Of a stretch of DNA of 64,000 bases, positions 25,242 to 33,025 are shown piece after piece. The stretch's first letter is position 1; each line of letters begins with the position of its first letter. Position numbers and translations under genes: made by a program. The stretch spans positions 1 to 64,000 of the forward strand of contig CANMTR010000002.1 of NCBI GenBank assembly GCA_947500825.1, in the 5' to 3' direction. Source of the DNA: an uncultured Paracoccaceae bacterium (GTDB taxonomy: Bacteria; Pseudomonadota; Alphaproteobacteria; Rhodobacterales; Rhodobacteraceae). The notes under the pieces were generated by a model that saw only the letters and a list, made by a program, of their open reading frames with translations, had not been told where the DNA came from and did not search any database.

Positions 25242-25269
25242 CACGGGCGGCCCATCGGGACCGCCCGTG
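25242..25269 (-). promoter_or_regulatory. Intercistronic hairpin between capsid and decoration genes
   Basis: CACGGGCGG (25242-25250) and CCGCCCGTG (25261-25269) form a perfect 9-bp stem with a 10-base loop that can itself pair. No T-run follows. It may stabilise the capsid mRNA or partly stop transcription and so set the capsid to decoration ratio. Confidence 0.4.
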
Positions 25270-25302
25270 CGTCAGGGATCAGGTGTCAGGGGATCGCCCG
25301 GT

Positions 25303-27366
25303 TCATGCGCCGGGGTTCTTGTAGAGACCGCGCCAGTCGATGGCCTTGGCGCCGAAATCGAGGCGGCACTTGATCTCGACGCCGTCGACGTCGAAGCCGT
25401 TGCGCGTCTCGATGTAGGCGCCCTGCTGGCCCTCGAGATAGGCGTATTCGATGGTGTCGATCTGGTTCGGCGAGGCCGCCAGGTACCAGGCCGTCTCGCT
25501 CGCCGCGTCGAGCCGCGGCTCGGCGATGGGCGAGAGCGTGCGGATCGACTGCGGCACGACGTTGCCGCTCTGGGCGGGCACGAGGTTCTGGGCCACCAGC
25601 TGCTCGGCCTTCAGCTCCAGCGCGGCCGGCACGATCAGGAAGGCGGGGCGGATGTTCAGCACCGTCTTCTTGTCGAGCCCGGTCTGCTTGCGCATCGCCG
25701 CCCGCGCGAGACCAACGCTGTCGACCCCGAGCGCCGCGCCCGTGCCGGCGAGGTTCTTGTGGGTCGCGTGGAAGAGCGCCGTGCCGTCCGCCATGGCCGG
25801 GTTCGACGTCACGATGTCCCAGACGACGTCGGACTCCAGCTGCGCGATCGAGTTGCCGTACATCGCCGGGATCCGGGTGAAGGCGTCGAGATCGTCGTTG
25901 ATCAGCACCTGCCGCGTGATCGCGACGACGCGGCCGTAGGTCTCGATGCGGTAGCTCTCCTTGCTCTCGCCGAGGGTGCCGCGCTTGAACTCGCCGCTCT
26001 CGCCGACCTTCAGGAGCTGCGGCGCCTCGCCCAGCTGGACCCGGTGCATCGCCTTGAAGTCGGTGGCCAGCACCTGTCGGCAGAAGAGCGGGAAGGTCCG
26101 CGGATAGGCCTCGTAGGCCTGGCGCAGCGTCTTGTTGGTGACGGCGGCGAGGATCTCGGGGAAGTCCGAGGTCGAGTGCAGCGCACGCGTCGCGACCTCG
26201 TCGCGGGAGAGACCACGGGTGCTGGCGCCCGCCGTCTCGAGGCTTTCGCGGGCGAGTTCCATCAGCGTCATGCCGCGGTAATCCCGGGCGGCGTCCTCCA
26301 GCGGGAAGAGCGTCGGGCTGTAGCGGTGCAGCAGCGCGTTCGAGATCGCCTCGCGCCGGGTGACCGTGGCGTCGCGCCCGCCGAGCGGGATCGAGACATG
26401 GGGGAAGGTCCGAGTCTCGTCCGCCTTGGCTGCGACCTGGTCGAGGATCAGCCGGCGCGCCTCGTCGATGGAGACGCCGCGCTTGATCAGGTCGTCGGCG
26501 AAGCCGCGCTCGAGCTGGAGCTTGTCGGCGAGCCCGTGGATCGTGGAGACGCGCTCGCGCTCTTGCGCGCGAGCTTCGTTGACCAGCGTATCGGTGTCGA
26601 TGCTGGGGCTCCGGTCCTGCGCCGGATCGGGCGCGGGCTTCGTCGCCTTGGGCTTGGGGTCGGCGGCGCGCGTCTGCGTCTCGGCAGCGCCGGTCTTGTC
26701 GTCGGTCATCGTGGTCTCCTCGGGCTCTGCCGTGGTGTTGCTCGTCTGCTCGGCTTTCTCAGCCTTGGTCTCGGTCCTGTCCGTCATCGGGGCTGCTCCT
26801 TGGCTGGTGGGGGCGTCCCGGCGGTGGAGGACGCAATCGTGATGTTCGCCCTTGGCGCGGAAGCCGGCGGCGGGATCCGCGCCGACCGGCACCGCGGAGA
26901 TCTCGAACGGGGTCCAGTCGATTGCCCGCCAGAGCTCGCGCTGGCCGTCGGGCTTGGAGATCTCGAAGCGGTGGACCTGGTAGCCGATGGAGACCGCGCG
27001 GATATGCCCGGCCTCGATGTCGCGCCAGATGTCGCCCACGGCGTCGCGCTCGGAGAGCCGGATGCGGGCGATGCCCTGTCCGTTCTCGATCCGCGCCGAG
27101 CCCGGCACCACCGAGCCGATCACCGCGTCGAGATCGTGCGCCTCGTGCACCTTCAGGAACGGCGCGCCCGCGTTCAGCCGCTCGAGCCGCACGTGCTCGG
27201 GCGCCATGCTGAGTTCCTCGTCATGCGGCTCGCCGAAGAGCGCGGCGCGCCGCACCCGGGCGCCGGTCGACCAGATCACCTCGACGCTGCGGGTCTCCGG
27301 GTCGATGCTGTTCGGCGCAAGCTCCGCCGACCGGCGGAACGCCGGCAGTTCGATCGTCTGCTCCAT
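25303..27366 (-). CDS. Prohead protease - major capsid protein fusion
   Basis: A 687-residue polyprotein. Residues 1-190 are an HK97-type prohead protease (LKVHEAHDLDAVIGSV with the catalytic His, and HIRAVSIGYQV with the Ser). A Glu/Thr/Pro-rich linker (about 195-265) is followed by a scaffold-like helical region to about 330. The rest is the HK97-fold major capsid protein, with TFPLFCRQVLATDFKAMHRV and a C-terminal FDVDGVEIKCRLDFGAKAIDW. This fused form is known in such phages. The protease would cleave itself and the scaffold after shell assembly. It lies 13 bases after the portal gene. Confidence 0.85.
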   Translation of the reverse strand: MEQTIELPAFRRSAELAPNSIDPETRSVEVIWSTGARVRRAALFGEPHDEELSMAPEHVRLERLNAGAPFLKVHEAHDLDAVIGSVVPGSARIENGQGIARIRLSERDAVGDIWRDIEAGHIRAVSIGYQVHRFEISKPDGQRELWRAIDWTPFEISAVPVGADPAAGFRAKGEHHDCVLHRRDAPTSQGAAPMTDRTETKAEKAEQTSNTTAEPEETTMTDDKTGAAETQTRAADPKPKATKPAPDPAQDRSPSIDTDTLVNEARAQERERVSTIHGLADKLQLERGFADDLIKRGVSIDEARRLILDQVAAKADETRTFPHVSIPLGGRDATVTRREAISNALLHRYSPTLFPLEDAARDYRGMTLMELARESLETAGASTRGLSRDEVATRALHSTSDFPEILAAVTNKTLRQAYEAYPRTFPLFCRQVLATDFKAMHRVQLGEAPQLLKVGESGEFKRGTLGESKESYRIETYGRVVAITRQVLINDDLDAFTRIPAMYGNSIAQLESDVVWDIVTSNPAMADGTALFHATHKNLAGTGAALGVDSVGLARAAMRKQTGLDKKTVLNIRPAFLIVPAALELKAEQLVAQNLVPAQSGNVVPQSIRTLSPIAEPRLDAASETAWYLAASPNQIDTIEYAYLEGQQGAYIETRNGFDVDGVEIKCRLDFGAKAIDWRGLYKNPGA

Positions 27367-27379
27367 GTGTGGATCCTCG

Positions 27380-28930
27380 TCAGGCCGCTTCCGCGTCCGG
27401 GTCTGTTTCTTCGCCTACCGCTTCGCTGCTTGAGGCGGTATCATCCGGCTCGGTCGCGGGGTCGGCCGGCGCATTGGATTGCGCGCTGCCGGTCTTGGTG
27501 ACCCGGCGCGGGTCGCTGTCGAGCACGAGACCCAGTTCGTCGAGCTTGGCGTTCGTGGCCGCGATCTCGGCCAGCACCGCGTCGGGGTTGCGACCCTGCC
27601 GGGCGATGGCCTCGGCCAGCGTCATGGTGCCCGAGCGGATGGCCAGCAGGTCGGCCATCGCGTCCTTCTGCGGATCGACCGCCTCGAACTTCGGCGGCGA
27701 CCATTCCACGGGCACGTCGGGCGTCGGGATGCGCCCCGCCGCCCACGCGGCCTCCGTGAACCACCGCCAGACAGGCGCGCAGAACATTGGGATGAAGAGC
27801 TGCCACTGGACCGCGTCGATCATCCGGCGGAACTCCACGAGCCCCGCCCGGATCGACGAGTAGTTCACTTGGGACAGATCCCCGGTCAGCAGCTCGTAGG
27901 GAACTCTGAAACCCGCCGAGATCGTGTGCAGGCTCGCGCGCTTGTACTCGCCGTAGCCGCCGGTGGCCGCGGGCTGGTTGAAGCGAATGTCCTTGCCGCC
28001 GCGGGCATAGGCGATCAGCCCTGGCTCGAACTGCTCCACCCGGTTGCCGTCGGCATCGACGACCGCGGGCGCGATGCCCTGCTGCGCTTCCTCGTCGCCG
28101 AAGACGATGGCGGTGACGCAGGTCTCGGTCTTCTTTCGGACGATCTCGGCCACCTCGTAGTCGTCGAGATCGCGCAAGGCGCGGATGACCGGCGCGCCCC
28201 ACGGGACGCCGCGCGCCTGAGTGCGCTGCTTCTCGTAGACATGGGCGATCTCGATCGCAGGGACCGCACGGCTGGTCAGCCCGCCCGTACGGCTGAGCGT
28301 CGCGTCGCCGGGATGCGCGCCGAAGAGCCAATAGGCGCGTCGCCGGCCGAGCGCGTCGAACTCGATGCCCTGCACCGCCTGGCCCTCGCCGAGCGCCCCG
28401 TTGCGGGTCGCGTCGAGGAAGTCGGCCTCGAGCAGCTGCAGCTGGACGGGCGGCATGACGCCGTCGCCGGGGCGCCGCGGTCGGCGACGGACCAGCACCT
28501 CGCCGGCCTCGACCATCTCGCGGCAGGCGAGCGTCTGCAGCCCATAGAAGTCGAGCTGACCGTCGGCGTCGCAGCCGCGCGCCCAGATCTCGAAGAGCCG
28601 GTCCACCTCGCGGTCGAGCGCGGCGTCGCCGCTCGCCGCACGCGGCATGATCCCGGCGCCGACGATGTTGTTCACCAGAACCGACACGGCCTTTGCCGCA
28701 TGCGGGTTGTTCCGGACCAGGTCCCGCATCCGGTCGCGCAGCAGCGCGCCGGCCCGGCCGATCTCGTCGTCGGCCGAGGATCCCGGCGCGTGCCAGCCAT
28801 CCGTGCGTCGGCCGCGGGCCGCACCCTCGTAGGAGCGGGCGAGCCCCTCGAAGGCCTGCCGCGCCAGCACGCGCCGCGTGGCCGTGCGCGGGGCGACGCT
28901 CGCGATCGCCCTGTCGAGCCAGGAGACCAT
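27380..28930 (-). CDS. Portal protein, lambda GpB family
   Basis: A 516-residue protein with hallmarks of lambda-type portals: RARDLVRNNPHAAKAVSVLV-like text (visible as RDRMRDLVRNNPHAAKAV), VRRRPRRPGDGV, QLLEADFLD and NYSSIRAGLVEFRRMID. It forms the dodecameric ring through which DNA is packed and ejected. The C-terminus is acidic (SSEAVGEETDPDAEAA). The start shares one base with the stop of the small gpW-like gene. Confidence 0.9.
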   Translation of the reverse strand: MVSWLDRAIASVAPRTATRRVLARQAFEGLARSYEGAARGRRTDGWHAPGSSADDEIGRAGALLRDRMRDLVRNNPHAAKAVSVLVNNIVGAGIMPRAASGDAALDREVDRLFEIWARGCDADGQLDFYGLQTLACREMVEAGEVLVRRRPRRPGDGVMPPVQLQLLEADFLDATRNGALGEGQAVQGIEFDALGRRRAYWLFGAHPGDATLSRTGGLTSRAVPAIEIAHVYEKQRTQARGVPWGAPVIRALRDLDDYEVAEIVRKKTETCVTAIVFGDEEAQQGIAPAVVDADGNRVEQFEPGLIAYARGGKDIRFNQPAATGGYGEYKRASLHTISAGFRVPYELLTGDLSQVNYSSIRAGLVEFRRMIDAVQWQLFIPMFCAPVWRWFTEAAWAAGRIPTPDVPVEWSPPKFEAVDPQKDAMADLLAIRSGTMTLAEAIARQGRNPDAVLAEIAATNAKLDELGLVLDSDPRRVTKTGSAQSNAPADPATEPDDTASSSEAVGEETDPDAEAA

Positions 28931-29136
28931 CAGCGGTCCCCGCGCAAGAAGCCGGCGAAGCCCGCGATGGGACGGGCCGTCGTCCCGGCGATCTGGCGCT
29001 CGATGGTGCGGATGCGCCCGAGCAGATCCTCGGCCGAGCCGTAGTCGACGGTCTTGCCGTCATAGCTCACCCGCGTCGTGCCGCTCGCATAGGCGCGCCG
29101 GAGCGCCGCCAGTTCAGCCTCTGTCCAGTCGGCCAT
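28930..29136 (-). CDS. gpW-like head-tail connector
   Basis: A 68-residue protein (MADWTEAELAALRRAYASG, then YDGKTVDYGSAEDLLGRI) with the helix-beta hairpin-helix pattern of lambda gpW. It lies between the large terminase and portal genes as in lambda, 2 bases after the terminase stop. It would join the portal to the tail side of the head. The ATG at 29136 was chosen because the longer frame upstream would run deep into the terminase gene. Confidence 0.75.
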   Translation of the reverse strand: MADWTEAELAALRRAYASGTTRVSYDGKTVDYGSAEDLLGRIRTIERQIAGTTARPIAGFAGFLRGDR

Positions 29137-29138
29137 CG

Positions 29139-31133
29139 TCAAAACCATCCTTCCCGCCGCCCGAGCCAGTCGGATCGGCGCTTGCCTTGCGGGCCCGCGT
29201 CGGGTCGCCCGATCAGGCCGGCGGGGCTGTCCATCCCGCTCGGCGCGCCGAGCTGCGCTTCGAGATCGGCCCATGTCGCCTCGGGCCAGCGATCGGCGCC
29301 GGCGATCCAGGCGGCGGCGCGGGCGTAGACCCGGCAGTCCAGCGCCTCGTTGCGCTCGCGCAGCTTCTGCCATTCCAGTTTCGCGAAGCCGCGGCGGTTG
29401 CGCACCGTCACCAGCTGCTCGGCCGTCAGCTGCCCGATCCACTCGGTGTCGGCCCAGCCGGGCAGATGCACCGTGCCGGGCGGGAACGCCGCGCCGTCCT
29501 GCAACTCCTCAGCCGTCGGCCGCGCCAGCCGCAGGAAGCGGTAAGTCTCGGCCTTGAAGGTCGAGGTGGCCACGGTCCAAAGCCGCGCGCCGCGGCGCAG
29601 GCGTTTGCCGCCTGCGGTGGCGTCCACGAAGGTCGGCCCCGAGACAGGGCTCGCCCGGTTGAAGCCCTCGAGCCCCTTGACCGGCGCCACCTGCGCAAAG
29701 CCGACCGAGCGCGCCCAGCCATAAACCGCGGCCGTCTCGTAGCCCGTATCGATGGCGAGCCGCGCGAGGCCGAGTTCCGCGCCATCTGCATGCCGCCAGC
29801 TGCGCCCGAGAAGACCGGTCAGCGCGTCCCAGCTCTCCGGGCGCGCCGGCCCGCCCTCGATCACCACGTGATCGATGAGCCAGCTTTCGAGGCCACGGCC
29901 CCAGGCCCACACATCGACCTCGATCCGGTCCTTCTGCACGTCCGCGCCGGCGGTCAGGAACAGACCCTTGTCCGGAACGGTGCCGGCCGGCCAGTCCTCT
30001 CGCCGTTCGGCGATCCGCTGCCAGTCGGGCGCGTCGCCAGTCTCGATCCAGGTCTCGCCGAGCACCGTGTTGCGGAACACCCGCTCGGCCTCGTCGGAGC
30101 CCGCCGCCGTCTCCTTGTCCCGCGCGATGTCGGCCCAGCTCTTCCACCCCGGCGGCGAATAGAGCGCCGAGAGATGAAACCCCACCGTCCGCGCATCGCG
30201 GGCCTCGGCGGTCGCCCGCCATTCGCCCGCAGCCAGCATCGCCGGCTTGTGGTGCTCGTCGATCGGCTCGTCGCAGGCATCGCAGTGATACGCCGCCGTC
30301 TCCGGTTTGCCCTTCTCCCAGCGCAGCCGCTCGAACCGCAGCCACTGCATCGCGCCGCAATGCGGGCACGGCACGAAGAAGCGCCGCTGGTCGCTGGCCT
30401 CGTATTCCCGCTCGATCCCGCTGACGCCGCGGATCGTGGGCGTCGAGACGAGGAAGACCTTCCGCCGGTGCGCGAAGGTCAGCGAACGCGCCTCAGCGAG
30501 CCCCACCGGGTCTCCTTCCTCGTCAGCCGAGGCCGGATAGGCGTCGACCTCGTCGAGGAAGACGTAGCGCGCCGGCATCGAGCGCAGTCCCACGGCCGAG
30601 TTCGCGCCGGTCATCACCAGCACGCCGCCCGGGAAATCCTTCGACAGCTGCGTGTTGCCGCTGTCGCGCGCCCGCGCCGGGCGGACGCGCTCCTTCAGCG
30701 CCGGGCTTTCCTCGATCAGCGGGTCGATCCGCTGGCGCGAGTTCCGCTTGGCCAGCTCCACCGTCGGCTGGACCGCCAGCATCGGCCCCGGCGCGTGGTG
30801 GATCACGAAGCCGATCCAGTTGTTGCCCGCCTCCGTCGCGCCGACCTGCGCGGCCTTCATGAACACGACCCGCTGGGTCGGATCGCCGGGCGAGAGCGCG
30901 TCCATGATCGCGCGCATGTAGGGCGTGCGCTCGGTCCGGTAGCGGCCGGGCTCGGCGCTCGCGCGCGAGCTCAGCCAGCGCTGGGTGTCCGACCATTCCG
31001 AGACGGTCAGCCAGGGATCGGGCGTGAGCCCGCGGCCCCAGGCCCGGAGCAGCGCATCGGCACCGTCGAACTGTGCGATCTCGTCAGAGGGCGATCCGGG
31101 GCTGGGCGAGTTCCTCGAGATGGGCGCGGACAT
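29139..31133 (-). CDS. Terminase large subunit, GpA type
   Basis: A 664-residue terminase. The ATPase half has the Walker A-like KAAQVGATEAGNNW, FLDEVDAYP as Walker B and VSTPTIRG; a zinc-binding pair CPHCGAMQW/CDACDEPI follows. The nuclease half contains GADVQKDRIEVDVWAWG and LAIDTGYETAAVYGWA. It is the lambda GpA-like family that cuts and packages DNA. The chosen ATG overlaps the small subunit gene by 50 bases; a later start is possible, since the conserved part begins near residue 35. Confidence 0.9.
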   Translation of the reverse strand: MSAPISRNSPSPGSPSDEIAQFDGADALLRAWGRGLTPDPWLTVSEWSDTQRWLSSRASAEPGRYRTERTPYMRAIMDALSPGDPTQRVVFMKAAQVGATEAGNNWIGFVIHHAPGPMLAVQPTVELAKRNSRQRIDPLIEESPALKERVRPARARDSGNTQLSKDFPGGVLVMTGANSAVGLRSMPARYVFLDEVDAYPASADEEGDPVGLAEARSLTFAHRRKVFLVSTPTIRGVSGIEREYEASDQRRFFVPCPHCGAMQWLRFERLRWEKGKPETAAYHCDACDEPIDEHHKPAMLAAGEWRATAEARDARTVGFHLSALYSPPGWKSWADIARDKETAAGSDEAERVFRNTVLGETWIETGDAPDWQRIAERREDWPAGTVPDKGLFLTAGADVQKDRIEVDVWAWGRGLESWLIDHVVIEGGPARPESWDALTGLLGRSWRHADGAELGLARLAIDTGYETAAVYGWARSVGFAQVAPVKGLEGFNRASPVSGPTFVDATAGGKRLRRGARLWTVATSTFKAETYRFLRLARPTAEELQDGAAFPPGTVHLPGWADTEWIGQLTAEQLVTVRNRRGFAKLEWQKLRERNEALDCRVYARAAAWIAGADRWPEATWADLEAQLGAPSGMDSPAGLIGRPDAGPQGKRRSDWLGRREGWF

Positions 31134-31677
31134 GGGCCTCCAGAACCTTCTGCATGGCCGCCGTCTCGATGGTCACCTCGTGGCCCACCGCTTCGCTGCA
31201 TGAGACCGTCAACTCCGCCGCCATCAGCGCAGCCACCCGCGCCGGCCAGTTGACCCACGCGTCGCGTTCCTCGCGCGCGAGCCGGAAGACCAACGCCGTG
31301 GCGCGGTCGCGATCGACGAGCTCGCCCTTCAGCTTGGCGAGCCGGATGCGCCGCTCCTGCGCCTTCAGCACCTCGTGCGCCGTCTTCGCCTGCAGGAAGG
31401 TCGTGCCACCGCCGCTGATCGGCGCGGCCATGCCCTGTTCGCGCAGCGTGTCGCCGACGGCCGAGACGGCTGCCTCGGGCACCGGCTTCAGCTTCGGCGC
31501 GGGTGCCTTCCTGGTCTTGGACGGGTCGGTCGCTTCCGCGCGCAGCCGGTCCGAGGCTGCGGCGTTGATGCTGCCATCTTCGTGCAGGACGAGCCGGCCG
31601 GCGGCTTTCGCCTTCTGGATCGCGCCGCGCGACAGCCCGACATGGGCGGCGTACTGGCGCTCGCTCATGCCCTGCAT
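31084..31677 (-). CDS. Terminase small subunit (Nu1-like)
   Basis: A 197-residue protein. The N-terminal MSERQYAAHVGLSRGAIQKA is a winged helix-turn-helix that recognises the packaging site, as in lambda Nu1. The middle is a Lys/Pro linker, and the C-terminal helical part (LKAQERRIRLAKLKGELVDR) is the DUF1441/Nu1-like oligomerisation region. It is the first gene of the packaging block, divergent from the plus-strand gene at 31792. It overlaps the large subunit gene. Confidence 0.75.
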   Translation of the reverse strand: MQGMSERQYAAHVGLSRGAIQKAKAAGRLVLHEDGSINAAASDRLRAEATDPSKTRKAPAPKLKPVPEAAVSAVGDTLREQGMAAPISGGGTTFLQAKTAHEVLKAQERRIRLAKLKGELVDRDRATALVFRLAREERDAWVNWPARVAALMAAELTVSCSEAVGHEVTIETAAMQKVLEAHVRAHLEELAQPRIAL

Positions 31678-31708
31678 CGCCAGCCCCGATTATCATTCAA
31701 AGTCAGGT

Positions 31709-31727
31709 GCTTATATCGTTTATAAGC
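31709..31727. promoter_or_regulatory. AT-rich palindrome in divergent promoter region
   Basis: GCTTATA (31709-31715) and TATAAGC (31721-31727) form a perfect 7-bp inverted repeat around TCGTT. It lies in the 114-base gap between the terminase small subunit gene (minus) and the plus-strand gene at 31792, the most AT-rich part nearby. It may be an operator for both directions. Confidence 0.4.
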
Positions 31728-31791
31728 CGGGCGCGTGGAGCGAACGTCGATCCCACAAGGACGATGCAACTCGACCCAAGGAGCCACCACG

Positions 31792-32064
31792 ATGACCACC
31801 CGCCTGAACCCGATCACCACCCCGCGCCACGAACTCCGCGCCGAGAAAGCGCGCCGGAACAAGGAAGCCGCGCTGAACGCCTTCATCGGCAAGAAGGCCG
31901 AGATCGACGAGATGCTCGCCCGCCTGCAGGCGCTCAGCGGCGACCATTTCAACGCCCACCCCGACGAGGTGAACTGGGGACACGTCGGCACTCTCGAACA
32001 CTACGCCAGCCTCCTGAAGCGCATCACCGACAGCGCCTTCGGCGAGGGCGAACACGCCCGCTGA
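31792..32064 (+). CDS. Small helical phage protein
   Basis: A 90-residue protein starting MTTRLNPITTPRHELRAEK and containing KKAEIDEMLARLQALSGDHF and a C-terminal SLLKRITDSAFGE. It is predicted to be two helices. AAGGAGCC lies 9-10 bases upstream of the ATG. It and the following DUF3489 gene are the only plus-strand genes between packaging and replication blocks. I do not recognise a function; it may be expressed from the prophage. Confidence 0.65.
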   Translation: MTTRLNPITTPRHELRAEKARRNKEAALNAFIGKKAEIDEMLARLQALSGDHFNAHPDEVNWGHVGTLEHYASLLKRITDSAFGEGEHAR

Positions 32065-32158
32065 TCTCCGGCAACGCCGGAACTCCTGCCGCGCCGACGC
32101 GCGGCTCGGGGTCGTAGAAGGCGCCGCATGATGCGGGCCTCGAACACGGAGACCCCAG

Positions 32159-32746
32159 ATGACCAAGCTTTCCGAAACCCAGCTCGTGATCCTCAGCGCC
32201 GCCGCGCAGCGCGAGGACCGCAACGTCCTGCCGCTTCCCGGCTCGCTCCGCGGCGGCGCCGCCACCAAGGTTGTCGGCGCGCTGCTGAAGCGCGGGCTGA
32301 TCGCCGAGACCATCACCGACAGCCAGACCAAGGCGGACGCGGCGCTCAACCGCATCTGGCGCAACGACGACGAAGGCCGCGCCATCCTCCTGCACATCAC
32401 GGACGCGGGACTCGCCGCTATCGGGATCGAGCCGGAAGGCGGCGAGAGCTCGCCCACGGGCGCCGACGAGGCGCCGAATGCGGAGGACCCGCAGGACGCT
32501 CCCGCCGAGGCCGATCCCGCGCCCAAGGCGCGCACACCGCGCACGGGCACCAAACAGGCGAAGCTGATCGAGATGCTCCGCGCCGAGGGCGGCGCGACCA
32601 TCGACGAGATCGTTGCGGCCCTCGACTGGCAAGCTCACACGGCTAGGGGCGCCATGTCCGGCGCGCTGAAAAAGAAGCTCGGCCTGACCATCACCTCCGA
32701 GAAAATCGAGGGGCGCGGTAGAGCCTACCGCATCACAGACAACTGA
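32159..32746 (+). CDS. DUF3489 protein
   Basis: A 195-residue protein with an N-terminal winged-helix-like part (TQLVILSAAAQREDRNVLPL, LLKRGLIAE), an acidic Pro/Ala linker (about 98-130), and a C-terminal DUF3489 domain (GTKQAKLIEMLRAEGGATID, then GRGRAYRI). DUF3489 is a small DNA-binding-like domain found in many alphaproteobacterial phages; no function is established. It follows the 90-residue gene in the same direction after a 94-base gap. Confidence 0.75.
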   Translation: MTKLSETQLVILSAAAQREDRNVLPLPGSLRGGAATKVVGALLKRGLIAETITDSQTKADAALNRIWRNDDEGRAILLHITDAGLAAIGIEPEGGESSPTGADEAPNAEDPQDAPAEADPAPKARTPRTGTKQAKLIEMLRAEGGATIDEIVAALDWQAHTARGAMSGALKKKLGLTITSEKIEGRGRAYRITDN

Positions 32747-32800
32747 AGCCGCACACCACGATGGTCCCGATACCGCCGTCCCGCATGGGGCGGCGGTTCT

Positions 32801-33025
32801 TCATTCGAAGCTCCGGATCCGGATCGCCTCGAACAGCCGACGCAGCAGGTAACCCCGCGCCAACGACACGCCGACGAAGGCGAGGCCGATGGTCAGATGC
32901 TCCGCGAGACCCGTCTCGATCCCGAACCACGGGAACACGACGATCTGCGTGGCGATGGCCAAAACGTATCCGACCACAACGTTTGCCGCAGCCTCGACCA
33001 TCGACATGGTCCGGCTCTGCTTCAT
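32801..33025 (-). CDS. DUF7220-like small membrane protein
   Basis: A 74-residue protein starting MKQSRTMSMVEAAANVVVG with two hydrophobic helices (VVVGYVLAIATQIVVFPWFG and LTIGLAFVGVSLARGYLL) and a basic C-terminus. I recall similar small proteins beside DNA methyltransferase genes of phages, grouped as DUF7220. Its ATG overlaps the methyltransferase stop by 4 bases. Role unknown; the topology would also allow a holin-like function, but it lies far from the lysis genes. Confidence 0.6.
   Translation of the reverse strand: MKQSRTMSMVEAAANVVVGYVLAIATQIVVFPWFGIETGLAEHLTIGLAFVGVSLARGYLLRRLFEAIRIRSFE

Noticed and set aside
24790-27501. 903-codon plus-strand open frame
   Set aside because: It lies opposite the capsid and head genes and shows only GC-driven composition, no motif.
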